Positions 1-13,100 of a stretch of DNA of 64,000 bases are shown in pieces. Made by a program: the position numbers and the translations under genes. The stretch spans positions 30,937,550 to 31,001,549 of the forward strand of contig JAFMSR010000012.1 in assembly GCA_022818135.1 (NCBI GenBank), given 5' to 3'. The DNA is from Saxidomus purpurata. Taxonomy: Eukaryota; Mollusca; Bivalvia; Venerida; Veneridae. The notes below the pieces were generated by a model. That model had not been told where the DNA came from and ran no database searches. It saw only the letters and a list, made by a program, of their open reading frames with translations. The first letter of the stretch is position 1; every line of letters starts with the position of its first letter.

Positions 1-348
1 TATTCTTATTACTTCACTTTTATCAGGATTAAACATCATTGACCATTTATTTTCCCAAAGTTCTAAATTTTGCAAGTCGCTTTGTAATATTTCAGAGTTC
101 GATGTAGAATTTATTGTTAAGTATACGATTGTGTCGTCTGCAAAAAGTCGGGCTATACTTTTGACAGAATCTGGAAGGTCATTAATATAACATAAAAAGA
201 GAGATGGACCCTGGGGAGCCCCTGACATGACGGGTACAGATTTTGACTGGACACCTTCAACTACAACTGTTTGGCTTCGATTTAATAAGAAATATTTTAT
301 CCAAGAACTGCAGATTTGTTTACACCAAGTTTGACAAGTTTATACATA
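1..348 (-). pseudogene. LINE reverse transcriptase fragment, cut by the window edge and by a gap
   Basis: The minus strand stays open from the gap to base 1. It reads as the palm of a non-LTR (Jockey/CR1-like) reverse transcriptase: a WIKYFLLNRSQTVVVEGVQS block, then SGAPQGPSLFLCYINDLP, then the catalytic LFADDTIVY, then an ELWENKWSMMFNPDKSEVI stretch. The usual PQGSVLGPLLF motif is shortened to PQGPSLF, an in-frame loss of a few residues next to the active site, so this copy is probably not active. Neither end of the element is visible. The family assignment rests on motif order only; I cannot tell the clade. Confidence 0.85.
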
Positions 349-848
349 NNNNNNNNNNNNNNNNNNNNNNNNNNNNNNNNNNNNNNNNNNNNNNNNNNNN
401 NNNNNNNNNNNNNNNNNNNNNNNNNNNNNNNNNNNNNNNNNNNNNNNNNNNNNNNNNNNNNNNNNNNNNNNNNNNNNNNNNNNNNNNNNNNNNNNNNNNN
501 NNNNNNNNNNNNNNNNNNNNNNNNNNNNNNNNNNNNNNNNNNNNNNNNNNNNNNNNNNNNNNNNNNNNNNNNNNNNNNNNNNNNNNNNNNNNNNNNNNNN
601 NNNNNNNNNNNNNNNNNNNNNNNNNNNNNNNNNNNNNNNNNNNNNNNNNNNNNNNNNNNNNNNNNNNNNNNNNNNNNNNNNNNNNNNNNNNNNNNNNNNN
701 NNNNNNNNNNNNNNNNNNNNNNNNNNNNNNNNNNNNNNNNNNNNNNNNNNNNNNNNNNNNNNNNNNNNNNNNNNNNNNNNNNNNNNNNNNNNNNNNNNNN
801 NNNNNNNNNNNNNNNNNNNNNNNNNNNNNNNNNNNNNNNNNNNNNNNN
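349..848. other. Assembly gap, 500 N
   Basis: Exactly 500 N, the same length as the gap at 58822-59321, so this is probably a placeholder for a gap of unknown size. The reading frames crossing it have no meaning. Confidence 0.99.
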
Positions 849-1645
849 CATCAATAGCAGAAAGGGTCAATTTTGACCTGGGGGTTCTGATTTAAACAAT
901 ATTCATAGAGGTCCACTACATAATGCTATATTCCAAATATCTAAGCTCTGGGCCTAGTGGTTCTAGGCAAGAAGATTTTTGAAGTTTTCCCTATATAAGC
1001 CTATGATAAATCAAATAACCCCCGTGCAAGGTCAATTCTGACTTGGGGGTCATGATTTGAACAATCTTGGTAAAGGTCAACTAGGCAATGATACATACCA
1101 AATATTTAAGCTCTAGGCCTTGTGGTTTCAGAGTAGAAGAATTTTTAAGTATTTCCTATTTAGGCCTATGTAAAAACAAGTGTCCCCCAGGCAGGGTCAA
1201 TTTTGACCCGAGGGTCATAATTTGAACAATCTTGGTAGAGGTCCACTAGAAAATACCACATACTAAATATCTAAGCTCTAGGCCTTGTGGTTTCAGAGAA
1301 GAAGTTTTTTGAAGTTTTTCCTATATAAGCCTTGGTAAAAACAAGTGACCCCCTGGACGTGGTCAATTTTGACCGGAGGGTCATAATTTGAACAATTTTG
1401 GTAGAGGTCCACTAGGCAATGTCACATGCCAAATATCTAAGTTCTGGGCCTTCCTGTTCTTGAGAGGAAGATTTTAAAGTTTTTCCTTTCCATTGCCATA
1501 GCAACCAGAGTTCTGCATAGAATGAAATTATTTGAACAACTATGATAGGGCTTCATGCAAGGAACATCTCTGCCAATTTTCATCAACATTGGCCTAGTGG
1601 TTTCAGAGGAGAAGTTGTCTGAAGGAGAATGTTAACGTACGACGT
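849..1645 (+). repeat. Pearl-like element, 166-bp core family, right end lost
   Basis: About four degenerate tandem units of roughly 170 bp, each with GGTCAATTTTGACC, then 'ATAATTTGAACAATCTTGG', then 'CCAAATATCTAAGCTC', then 'CTTGTGGTTTCAGAG'. The same core occurs at 12715-13125 and 43836-44806. The left end lies in the gap. The right side reaches the 'GTTAACGTACGACGTAC' region but lacks the terminal hairpin of the complete copy at 43836-44806. Confidence 0.8.
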
Positions 1646-1984
1646 ACATCAGTCAGCCAAGAGGCTACAAGGCCAGAACTTGTACTTAAATCAGGGAGGA
1701 AATATCTACCTTGATTGTCTGATGCCAATTAAGATTTTAATTAAGTTTTAAATTAGTCATATCACTGTGTATCAAGATATGTACATCATAGTAGCTTGCA
1801 TGCAGAACTTCAAGCAAACTGCAATACTGATGTAAAGGGCACATGTGTAGTCATGCTTTAAAAATGGATGCCTGTCATGAAAATACAATCCTAACTGGGC
1901 TTTTATTCTTGCACTGCTCAGACAGTAGCTGATCAACTCCATCCTCTGCAAACACTAAGTCACTACGAAAAATACTGAAGTAAC

Positions 1985-2275
1985 ATGTCTTCCCAAATAT
2001 ATGCAAAACAGCATCATTTTCTTCAAATGAAAGTATCACCAATGCAAACTAGAGTTGTGGGACTTTGGTCTGTGAGATCTACTCAGTTATCCAGAAGTCC
2101 CAAACAGATTAACAAGGCATATGCACCCCATCAGTTTCCGCCAAACCCATGCCAACTCGGACTTCTTTAAGTAACCTTTTCCCCCATACCACAGTCCTGC
2201 GGAATAGGTTAACCCCACATATTGCAACCCTGTCTGATCTTGAATCAGTCAAGCAGGCATTGGCCCAGCTCAACT
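1985..2275 (+). pseudogene. Possible 3' end of a LINE ORF2
   Basis: The final stretch (about 2150-2278) reads as NLFPHTTVLRNRLTPHIATL followed by SDLESVKQALAQLNY and a stop. This resembles the 'FFPRTIxxWNxLP...LexFK' end of many LINE ORF2 proteins. The upstream frame is interrupted, so it is a fossil. The AT-rich sequence after the stop could be its 3' UTR. The similarity is short and recognised by eye. Confidence 0.4.
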
Positions 2276-2289
2276 ATTAATCATAAATC

Positions 2290-4120
2290 AGTTGTTTTTT
2301 AACCTTTTGTTCTTTTACTATTTTTAACAATTTTAACAATCTTGCCTCTCTTAACTGGAAGGAAGAACTATCTTGCAGTTACTTTTTTTAACTATCATTA
2401 ACACCAAGTGTTTACTGCACCCTGTCCAAAATACTTGCGAGAGGTGTGAGGCAGTATTAAGAGACAGAGATAGATAGAGACAATCTCATGGTGCTAAAGA
2501 TGTACAAATTTTAATTTTTATCCCTCTGTGGCTAATGACTAACCATTTTACCAAAAATATGTACCTTAAACTTCAACCACTTTAAAAATGCTATAGGTCA
2601 GCTGACAAATGGCTAAGAAAACCACCAACTATAAACAAAAACTCTGTTAACCACCTTGCTAAGGGATCAACAAAGAGAAAAGGTGAATGCTTAATAAAAC
2701 TTTATTCATCTTAAAAGTGACTATTTCAGCGAACACTCTTGGGAAAACAAAAATGTGTTTGTTGTAGAGAGGCGTTGCTCTGGAGATGTTGATTCCCCTT
2801 TTGGCATTATGCAGGTGAATGCTAAATCCATGTTTACCATTTACACAGGTTTAAACAGTACTAGTATTTGAAAATATTACAAGCATCAATCATAGTTAGT
2901 TGAAACGGTTAAATCAATTACCCATTATTTGAACCACAGTTGTAAGTAGCATATCAGGGACTTTACCAGGCTATTTTTAACTAAAATGCAGTGCTTGGGT
3001 ACCAGCTATGCAACTTACACCTGTGATTTGAACAGGTCAGTCTATGTGTTATTTTGTTAAAGTTCACAGTTATTGACCAGCTTACATGCCTCAAATACAC
3101 TCAAAGTCCTCTAAAAAGCAATAAAGAAAGTTGTATAAATGTGATTAATAGCTGGATGATACACATAGGAACTTAAAAGCACATAATGAGGAGAGATGCA
3201 GCTAAATTTCAGTACTTTAGCTAGAATGTTTAAAAACTAAGTAACTACATGTACTCTCAATGTAAGCCTGTTTTACTCAGTTAGAAATGCGTATTAAGGT
3301 ATCAAGTTCAAGCAAAGATGGTGACAAAGAGTGATAGAACCTAGTTAGTTGTAGAAGTACAAACAGATAATTAATATGTACATCAATTCTGATTAAAAAA
3401 GACAGGGCTGAGACTTGTTTCTTTGATAAAGTATGGCCTTGTGATGTGATAAATATGTCTAAAGAACATACAATCAGAAAGAATACAATAGACCTGGTCA
3501 TGTTTAAGGTAAGTGATTATCAGGACACTTTTACCTGGAACTATTCTAAAGAGGTAATACAATTAACGGAAACTGGCTTTTCTTTTTTAAGCTCCCGTGT
3601 GACCAAAATCAGAGGTTGGTTCTAAACTGTTTTAACTTAAACTAAAAAAGGCAAGATACAATAGTTTTACACCAAACCATCACAATATTCTAATAGCCAT
3701 ATACATGTAAGCATAACTTACATGAAACTCGAAAACAACATTTATCTACAATATCTCTTATAACTTTAATATTTTACAACTCCTAATACCAACAGAGACT
3801 AACACCCCTGTTCAAATTACAGTAATGTTTAAATGGAATTCCTTGGTATAAAAAAGTTTGACAACTCTCTGCAATCCAACTTTAACCATGTGCATATTTG
3901 TATCCAGGGTGAACAAGTTTGACAAGAGAAAAAGCTTAATAGGATTGGAGATGACATAACAAATTAAACAAGCAAATTTGTTGAATTTGGACGGCACCGT
4001 ATAGGGCCACACTTCTAAAGGAATAAAGTTTTGTTTAGCAATTTTGGTTTGGGGTTTGGGGTTATTACATAATTTGTGCAAAGTTAAATGAAGTTATAGC
4101 AACTGGATTGAAAGAAATAG
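2290..4120. other. No recognised gene or element
   Basis: AT-rich sequence with only short open frames (for example 3277-3501 and 3812-4081, minus), which have no splice context or recognisable motif. I see no exon. On the NAE1 model this lies either inside a very long last intron or downstream of the gene. Confidence 0.5.
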
Positions 4121-4129
4121 ACTTGTTTG

Positions 4130-4955
4130 AAGTTTCTTTGTAGACTATATAGGGAAAACAGAGTGTATAAATAAAACAGCCCACTCTTTGTGGGGGCCTT
4201 ATTTCAGTAGGTATCAATTTTCTGCAAAAGGATGAATTACCTTTTTGCAGTCTCAGTTACTGGTATTAGGGTTACAAGATTATTAATTTGACTACATTTA
4301 ATTAGTACATTCTGATCACTATACATTTTTTTCAGTTTCTTTAAAGATTAGATATGGGAAAACAGCCCATCCAACTGGGGGCCTCATTTTTTAAGGGATC
4401 ATCTTTATTTGAAAAATGTTGGTATATAAGTTGATTATTTGTGTGAAATGAAACGATTAGTTTTATTTACTGGTAAGAAAAAAGACCCCACCCTATTGGA
4501 GCCCAATTTATGTATGAATCACTTTTCTTAAAACAGATCTGGTTACGAGATTATTAATGTAACCAAATGCGATAAAATTCTGACTAGTGATTTCAGAGAA
4601 GAATTTTTTCAAGTCTATATACTTGTTATATAGGGAACAACCCCACCCCACTAGGGGCGTCATTATTAAATAGTTTGCATCAACCAAACAACCATTAGAT
4701 GATTATTTGTACCACATAAAATTAAATTCTGATGGTGTTACAGAAAAGAGATTTTTAAATTTCAATATACATGTAGAATATGTAAGAAAACTTGGCTGAC
4801 CGCAAATCCCTACAGTAGTCAACATTTCTACCATGTTATATTTAAATAGCCTCAGACCTTTCTTAGACATGGCTTCAGGCAGACAGACAGCCAGACGGAA
4901 GAACAGACAATGCAAAATTAATATCCCTCCTCCCTCTGCAGGGGAAAATAAAACT
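4130..4955 (+). repeat. Tandem-core element, 'CCCTCC...GGGG' terminus type
   Basis: About three or four degenerate units share 'TATAGGGAAAACAGCCCA' plus 'CTGGGGGCCTCATTTTT'. They are followed by a CAGACAGACAGCCAGACGG tract (about 4880-4900), then an inverted-repeat end, 'ATATCCCTCCTCCC' against 'GCAGGGGAAAATAA'. The organisation is tandem core, GAC-rich tract, terminal hairpin, as in the other elements here. Confidence 0.65.
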
Positions 4956-5044
4956 TGCTTGAGTATCTAAAGACAGTCTCTTAAAAGACTGTTTACTGTC
5001 TTCAATGTTTTTGACAATTGGAATGCAGTATTTCAATGCAATAC

Positions 5045-6084
5045 AAAGTCCCCAACCAAACAGTCCCTAGGATGAGATGAACATATGACTAAAGTTTCAT
5101 GAAAATCCTTTAAGGGGTTGTAGAGATATAGTCACATGATCTTTGACCTTTTCCATCATGGTGAGATGAACATTTGACCCTAGTTTGATGAAAATCCCTC
5201 CAAGGGTTCAGGAGATATAGTCTGCTGACCTCTGACCTTTATCTAAGTGTGACCTTGACCTTGAGCAAAGTTTGGTTCATAAAACAATTCTTCACATTCT
5301 ATCCAAGAGAAAAATGATTATGAGATATACAAACATGACATTTGACTCTAAATGTGACCTGACCAGGCTTTGTTGAAACATGAATATTGCATGTAGTCTC
5401 CATGAGGTTAACATCTGGCTCAAGTATCAAAGAAATCATTCAAGGGGATGATCAGATAAAGTCTATAGACCTTTGACCCTGAAATGTGACCTTTACCTTG
5501 AGCTGGCAAAGTATGGTCAACAACAGTGAGAAGTTATTTCAAAATGAGTCTTTGCATGTAGAGGTTATACCTGAGTCAAAAAATACAACCTTAATAACAA
5601 GTGCATGACACCAGTATGGTATGGACAACAACTATGTGAGGTAGTATCACAGTCAGTCAATGCATCTTGAAGATACAGCCTGGACAAGAAATACTGGTAT
5701 ATAACCCTGTATCATATTTTTAGCCTTTGATCTTCAAGATAGCTCTCTGGACAAGGTACATGACACACCCTTGGGGAAAGGGCAACAATTGCATCATATT
5801 ACTTCCAAATCAGTGTGTGCAGAAGATACAACCCAGACACAAAGTACTGGTATATAACCATATATTACACATTTTAAGCACTGTGTGACCTTGACCTTCA
5901 AGTGAAGTCCTGGGTGCATGAAACGCCCTTGTGCTATGGGCAACAAATATGTGAAGTTCTCTGAAAATCAGTCCATGCAGATAGAAATTTCAGCCTGGAC
6001 ATGAAGTGCAGACCGACGGACTGACGGACGGAACAACGCAAACCTATAGTCTCAAACGATCTTTGATCGGTTAGGGACTATTAA
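5045..6084 (+). repeat. Tandem-core element, 'AGTCCC...GGGACT' terminus type
   Basis: The left end starts with AAAGTCCCCAACC. The core has degenerate units built around 'GTGACCTTGACCTTGAGC' and 'GAGATATAGTC'. Then comes a GACCGACGGACTGACGGACGG-like tract (6010-6031) and a right end with CGATCTTTGATCG and TTAGGGACTATTAA. The complementary TAGTC/GACTA ends and the GAC tract match the architecture of the other tandem-core elements, with different sequence. Confidence 0.7.
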
Positions 6085-6329
6085 ACCTTCTAGCTCCAGC
6101 CCTGACAGGAAGTGCAACATGGCTTACCTATGTGTGGATCTGGAACTTAAAACAAAATTTGAAATTATGGTAATTTACATATGAAAAGAATTCTAACTTT
6201 TGCAGGGTCAAGACAGTCTTTTGCAACCGGAAATTTTAATGTGAAAATCTTTGAACAGGGAACAATCTTTTTATGGATGTGCAACGAATGACCAATTTAT
6301 GTAAAAAAATTTGTAACAGGGAACATTCT

Positions 6330-6690
6330 TAAGAGAAAATTGGATAGGGGCCTCATTTTTAAACAGAATGTACCAATTTTGTGAATTTCAATAAACACCT
6401 ATTAGATGACTATTTGTACTACATAAATTAAATTCTAACAATTGGTGTTATAGAAAGGGATTATTAAATTTCCATTTATAAGAAAACTTCAAAGGGGCTT
6501 AACTGTGTTTTTTGTCCAATCCGAATGAAACTTGGTGGGCTGCAATTCCATATCAATTCAGTCATTTCTACCATGTAATATTCAAACAGCCCAAACCATG
6601 TCTTAATATATGGCTCCGGACAGACAGACAGACATACAGTCAGATGGATGGACTGACAACACCAAACACTTTTGCAGAGGATAATAGAAA
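6330..6690 (+). repeat. Second, shorter copy of the 4130-4955 type element
   Basis: It shares the 'GATAGGGGCCTCATTTTTAAA' motif and the 'TATTTGTACTACATAAATTAAATTCT' stretch with 4670-4735. It ends with a CGGACAGACAGACAGACATAC tract (about 6617-6640) and 'TTTTGCAGAGGATAATAG'. Confidence 0.6.
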
Positions 6691-7115
6691 AAAATTAATT
6701 GAGAACAGTCTTGTGTGAAAATTTCACAACAGTTTGAGGACTTTTCCAGCAGAAAGATGGCAGTCTTGTGTGAAAATTTATAGCTGTATTTGCTAGAAAA
6801 CATCAATTATAGAATTTAGCATGAATATGGTCAGCAAAAGGTAGTGTCCTTTTGAATGATGGATAATATACTAGTGTAGCAGGATGAGGCTGAAACTTCT
6901 TCGGTGAAGTATCTGGAACAAGGGACATCAGTTTGATGCATGAATATTCCCACTACTTGTGTAAAAGGCTGCTTGGTTTAATTTCTTATAAAGCTCATGA
7001 CTTTGCCACTTATAAGGCAACAGACAAAACTGATCACTATACACAACTGAACATGTGACACAATATTACAGGTGACACATCTATAGGTGCAGCACAAACA
7101 TTGTTCTACAAGTAC

Positions 7116-10100
7116 CTGTATGCTCCTTCACCACAAGTCTCATGTATCCAATGAAACCATAGCAACGGCACACTAGAAGAGGTATGTTCTTTTCCCATAA
7201 ACACTTTCCTAGCTTTAACAATGTCCTGCAATGTAACAAAACAGCTGTCTGGACACAGTCACATACAGTAAAACTTCGTTAACTCGAGCATCGATAACTC
7301 GAGAACCCCGAATAACTCGAGGACTCCTGTCGGTCCCGGCCATTTTTCCTATATGTTTAACTAGAAATCACCATGGATAACTCGAGCATCAATAACTCGA
7401 GGACCTGGGATAACTCGAGGAATACCTGTGGTCCCGCCAGGTAGAATTCTTACTAAATTACTATGGATAACTCGAGGTCACTGATTATCACATTTTTTCT
7501 CACCTCCGCTGGGGCGCATCATTATTTTGACACGTCAGCTGAAAAACTTCTATTGTTAATTGATTGTTTATTTTCGATTAATCGGCAGTGCAGTGGTCGA
7601 AGTGTACAAAATGTTATTCGCACATTTTATTCGTCTTCGATATATTTATGTAATTACAGCTGCCGATCACTTTAATTGAAGAGGAACGAAAAGTATGTTT
7701 GCGAGTTTTTAATGATGAGATGAAAATTACGAGTCTGAGTAGAATATTAATGATAAAGCATGACATAAAATCCAAACTTCATATTCTATTTCGAATTGTC
7801 ATGTCAGAATATTTTTGGAAATGTCACGAGTGATGTGTTATAAACTAATACCGGTACTGTACCTAAACGACAACTAACGTGAGTGACTAATCACTATTCG
7901 CTTATGAGTCATTTGCAAAAAAAAAAATAAGCTTAGGCCGGTATTGTCTAGCATACAAATCGTCTGAATTTAAAGGAATACAGTTAAAAATACCGAGAGT
8001 GACCGGTAAATACACTGGGCGAAGTAACATAACGTTACCCCGCCTTCACCATTAATCAGTTGTCTTTTAGTAATTGCACTGATATACATGTATGTAAACA
8101 AACAGACGGGATTTAATCGAATAGATACAAAATGGAAATTCAGGATTCGTGAGTTAATGAAATAAATGAATACAACACGAAGGTCCTCAAATAAACTTTG
8201 TTTATAAAATACGTCACAGTAGAAAAACTTGTAAACTTTCCATAATTCGGATAACTCGAGACCTCGGATAACTCGAGCATTTTACTCGTCCCCTTGCGAC
8301 CTCGAGTTATCGAAGTTTTACTGTAATTATGAACAGATGGCATTTAACATATGCTTCAGCAAAGCTATCCATCAAGCTTTATCTGTCTTTATTAACCCAC
8401 TAGGGCTCACTAAATATTTCAGAAGCATCACACAATGTCTTAACTTGGAAACTTAAGGGAACATTTAGCATCCACCATAACCATAATTATACAAATAAAG
8501 AACTTTATCATGACATTTTGTTTAAGAGCTCACAAAATTGCCAGTAGTTGGTTACATTGGATATTACATACACATCAGCATTATTTGCCTAGCCTGTTTT
8601 TAAATTGTGGCATCACAGTCCAATCTGTAAAGCAGATTCGCATGGTGAAGTTGACTAGGGTTCAAACCTGGCTCCTGCCTTAATTATTTGACTTTGTCCT
8701 TACAGTTAATAACAGAATCTCATACTATATCTACGCCTGAGCAACCATCACGCTAATATCTCATTCCTAAATGAAACTAAACGTGGAAGTCATTCTACTA
8801 GTTCAAGTAACAGTTACACAATTTACAGTCTTAATCCATGACTTACAGTCTACTGTGATACAGATTATCTCTTCAGTACCACAAGTACATGTACCTTACC
8901 TTTCACAGAGATTAGTAGCTATAACAATGGTAAACTGGTTGAAGAAATCTGCATTTGTGTCCAGCATCTTCTCTGGGTGCTTTAAAAGAACAAATCTGAT
9001 TTTTTGTGAAAAGTAATTATAAGTGGAGTTTTATTAATATTAATGTGTATAAATTTTTTTGGCGTGTGCCAGTTTCATCAATATAGAGAACAACTGACTC
9101 TGAAGGTGATATCATTTGAATAAACTGTGAGCACACCTAAATGAACCCTGATTGATAATGACAACTGAGCTAAAAATAGATGGATTTGCACTGAAAGTTG
9201 GCAAGGTAGTTAATTAACCTTATAGTTACTCTATTACAGCAACTATTCAAAAGCTTGCAAAGACACCATGCCACTTACTACTACCAAGAATTATGTAATA
9301 TATAAAGAAGGTAAGTGGAACACACGATCAACTCAGGGAAGTTTTTATCTTTTATTTTACAACCAACGTTTCGATTCTCACGAGTTTTCATCATAAATAT
9401 GTAACATGCAGTGTAAAAAAAAACATCACAGTCAAAAACAAGAACAAACAGATAGACTTGTTTGAGAAATAAGATGTCTGACACTTAGAAATAAAATACT
9501 TGTAACATATTTACCTCCTCCATGTAATCCCCAGATACATCTTCATTCAATTCCGACAGGTATTCTGTAGCAAACTTTGCTCGAGACTGAAAAAAACAAA
9601 AAGGCCATGATGGCCCTTTATCGCTCACCCGAGTACAACTGCTTTTAACAAGGTTGCTAGAAATCATTGAAACAACTTTTCTGACAAATTTCCAGGATAT
9701 TTGGGCTGAAAATGTTACCTCTAGAGTGCTAACAAGGTTTTTCCATATTTGGGCTCTGTGACCTAGTTTTTGACCCAAGATGACCCATATTCGAACTTGA
9801 GCTAGAAATCATAGAAACAACCTTTCTGACAAATTTCTAGGATATTTCGGCTGAAAATGTTACCTCTAGAGTGTTAACAAGGCTTTTCCATATTTGGGCT
9901 CTGTGACCTAGTTTTTGACCCCAGATGACCCATATTGAAACCTGAGCTAGAAATCATTGAAACAACCTTTCTGACAAATTTCTAGGATATTTCGGCTGAA
10001 AATGTAACCTCTAGAGTGTTAACAAGGTTTTTCCACATTTGGGCTCTGTGACCTAGTTTTTGACCCCAGATGACCCATATTCGAACTTGAGCTAGAAATC

Positions 10101-13100
10101 ATCAAAACAACCTTTCCGACAAATTTCCAGGATATTTAGGCTGAAAATGTTATCAAAACAACCTTTCCGACAAATTTCCAGGATATTTGGGCTGAAAATG
10201 TTACCTCTAGAGTGTTAACAAGGTTTTTCCATATTTGGGCTGTGTGACCTAGTTTTTGACCCCAGATGACCCATATTCGAACTTGAGCTAGAAATCATAG
10301 AAACAACCTTTCTGACAAATTTCAAGGATATATCTGGGCTGAAAATGTAGCCTCTAGAGCCTCAACAAGATTTTTCTATTTTTGGGTCATGTGACCTAGT
10401 TTTTCATCTGAGATGACCCATATTCGAACTCGTCCGAGTAATTACTGGGACAAACATCCTGACCAAGTTTCGTGACAATTGAGGCAAAAATGTGACCACT
10501 AGAGTGTTAACGAACTAAGTGTGAACGGACGACTGACATTCATCGATCCTAATAGCTCGCCCTGAGCCAGCTCAGGTGAGCTAAAAAAAGGCTAGTAAAA
10601 AAAAACTAATCTAGGCAAGTATACTTCATAACAGTACATAAGATTTTCATATATATTCTTTATGTATATCTTTGGCAGTCCTCTAGCCTGATCCCGTAAG
10701 CTGACTATGTCATTAAATTGGTTGAATTCCAGTCATAGCTGACACCACCTTTAATGCTTTATGGCTCTCTCTCTCTCTCCTTTCACGATTATCTTCATAG
10801 CTACAATAAACCTGAAGAAAAGCCTGAACAATGAAGAATAACTCTACAAATACTTCAAACCATACCTCTGGTATGGCTCCAGACAAGACGGACAGACAAC
10901 TCAAACTATCATATGAGTATCCTTCTGTCTTCAGCAACAAATTTATCCAGCTTGTGTAACAAGTGGTTTGCTATTGGCATTTAATTAAAACAATAAACAT
11001 ACCTGTCCAATTGATTCCTTGGTTAAGAAGAAACTGAAACAAAATAAAATCATTCATTTTTTTCTTAAAGAAACTTTAAAACAGTCACAACACATAGAAG
11101 AGTTTGAGTGGACTTAATTTTGACTGATATAGTCAAAAAGAGAGTTCTTGGTTTAACACTATTTTTAACATCAACTCTGACTTTGGCTGTAACCTTTTAA
11201 GTTATATTTTTTATTACTATCTGTAATAAAAATCTTTCTTAAAACTTGGATGATCATTTTGAACAGAAATATAACTTTTATAAGGAAACATTTTGACAAG
11301 ATAATTACTTATTCCCAACATCTTCTCCCTGTACTTTATTGCCATCCACCACTGTGAAGGATCCGATACCTAGAAAAGGGAAATTGAAATTCTAGCTTTT
11401 ACTTCATACTTTATGTTAGTTAATTGAACGGTACTGTACCCATCTAGAAGCCACTTTTTCGATAGAACAAATACATTCATAACCCAGGAACAGATGAAGC
11501 TTTAATGTACATGATTTATTTTGTTTATTTCCACTTTCAAATTAATGGGGACGCAGACAAAAATAGAAAGAAGGTACATGTTGTCTTATGAGCTTTACTT
11601 GATTTATTTAATGGACATTTACACTGTGTAAACAATATACAGTTCTAAAGACCTAGATCTGGTGATCATGTAGGTTACAAATATCTGTGTTTGATTTTCA
11701 AAATAGGTCTGTGATTAACCAAGTACTTGGATACTTGCTACAGCTCTACTCTCATCCCCTAATGCCCCCATTTATCAAACAGACTAAATAATCAGTCAGG
11801 GGTGTAACTTGTTTACGTTATTTTAGTGTTATTCTAGATAACTTCTACAAGTTATTTTTTTCTTTTATTCATCACTCACTTAATCACTTCTTTAAGTTAT
11901 TTTTCAGTCATGATCACTTATTCAAGTGATTTTCGTCCAAACAGTACAAAGATTTAACATCATTTTTTCACAAGGATACAAATTTTCTGGGGAGTTACAC
12001 ATTATTTTTCCATTTCTTTGATCATTGAACTTCAAGATTATGAAATAAAATATGTTACGTACCAACAAAACCTTCTTACGCAAGGGCTTTGAAGTAGGGC
12101 ATTTTTCAGGTCATATGTTAGACAATTTTGGCAATAAGTCCATTATGTCTAATTGAAAAGTCATTACTGTCAGCTATAAAGATTGAACCTGCATTTCTTT
12201 CTCTTATCTAAAGGTATTTGCAGAGGTAATTTGCTAGTAATGAAGAAATTCAAGAAAAACTGAAATGTTGATTTGTAACCTGTATACGTTATTTTCAGAT
12301 ATTCTCATTATTTTGGTCACCTCAACTTTCAAGGGAGTTAATTCTTTCAGCAAAGGGAAGAAATTCTATTAACAAATATCACTTACAGAAGTTATTTTCA
12401 AAATAACTTATACAAGTTACACTCCTGACTGATAATAGCACTTAGGGCCAGAAACAACTTAATCATTGATACTGGGAGTCTTTTTCATTTAATCGGATTC
12501 TGTATAGTGGAGTTCTGTTGTTGGTTCTAGTCATGTCTACCTGTGGGAACTAAATGTATTACAAAATATTTACCCGGAAGAATCAAATTCTTCAGAATTT
12601 CTGTTCCAGTTGCTGAAGCATTAATCATGCATACACGAGAATTTTCCAGAGATGTTTGTCCATGATCACCCCACAGTCTGGAAATAAATTTTGAATACAA
12701 TCAAACTTAAAACAAACAAGAGGACCAAGATGGCCCTATATCGCTCACCTTGGTACAAGTCCACTTGCCTGGTGGAAGATCACTAGATAATGGTATATAC
12801 CAAATAGGTTTTTCTAAATACACCCCCCCACCCCCCGGGCAAGGTCAATTTTGACCCCAGGGGCATAATTTGAACAAACTTTGAAGAGGTCTACATAGGC
12901 AATGCTACATGCCAAATATCTTAGCTCTAGGGCTTGTGGTTTCAGAGAAGATTTTCAAAGTTTTTTCTATATAAGCCTATGTTAAACTAAGTGACCACCC
13001 ATGAGGGGTCATAATTTGAACAATCTTGGTAAAGGTCCGCTAGCCAATGCTACATGCCAAATATCTAAGCTCTAGGCCTTATGGTTTTAGAGAAGCAGAT

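Noticed and set aside
243..876. Long open frames across the N gap
   Set aside because: They consist almost entirely of unknown residues; the same applies at 58607-59384.
6880..6950. Candidate NAE1 exon 8 after a CCAG acceptor at about 6934
   Set aside because: The open stretch that follows does not resemble the expected KEHPxxESHPDN region and runs to a stop without a donor.
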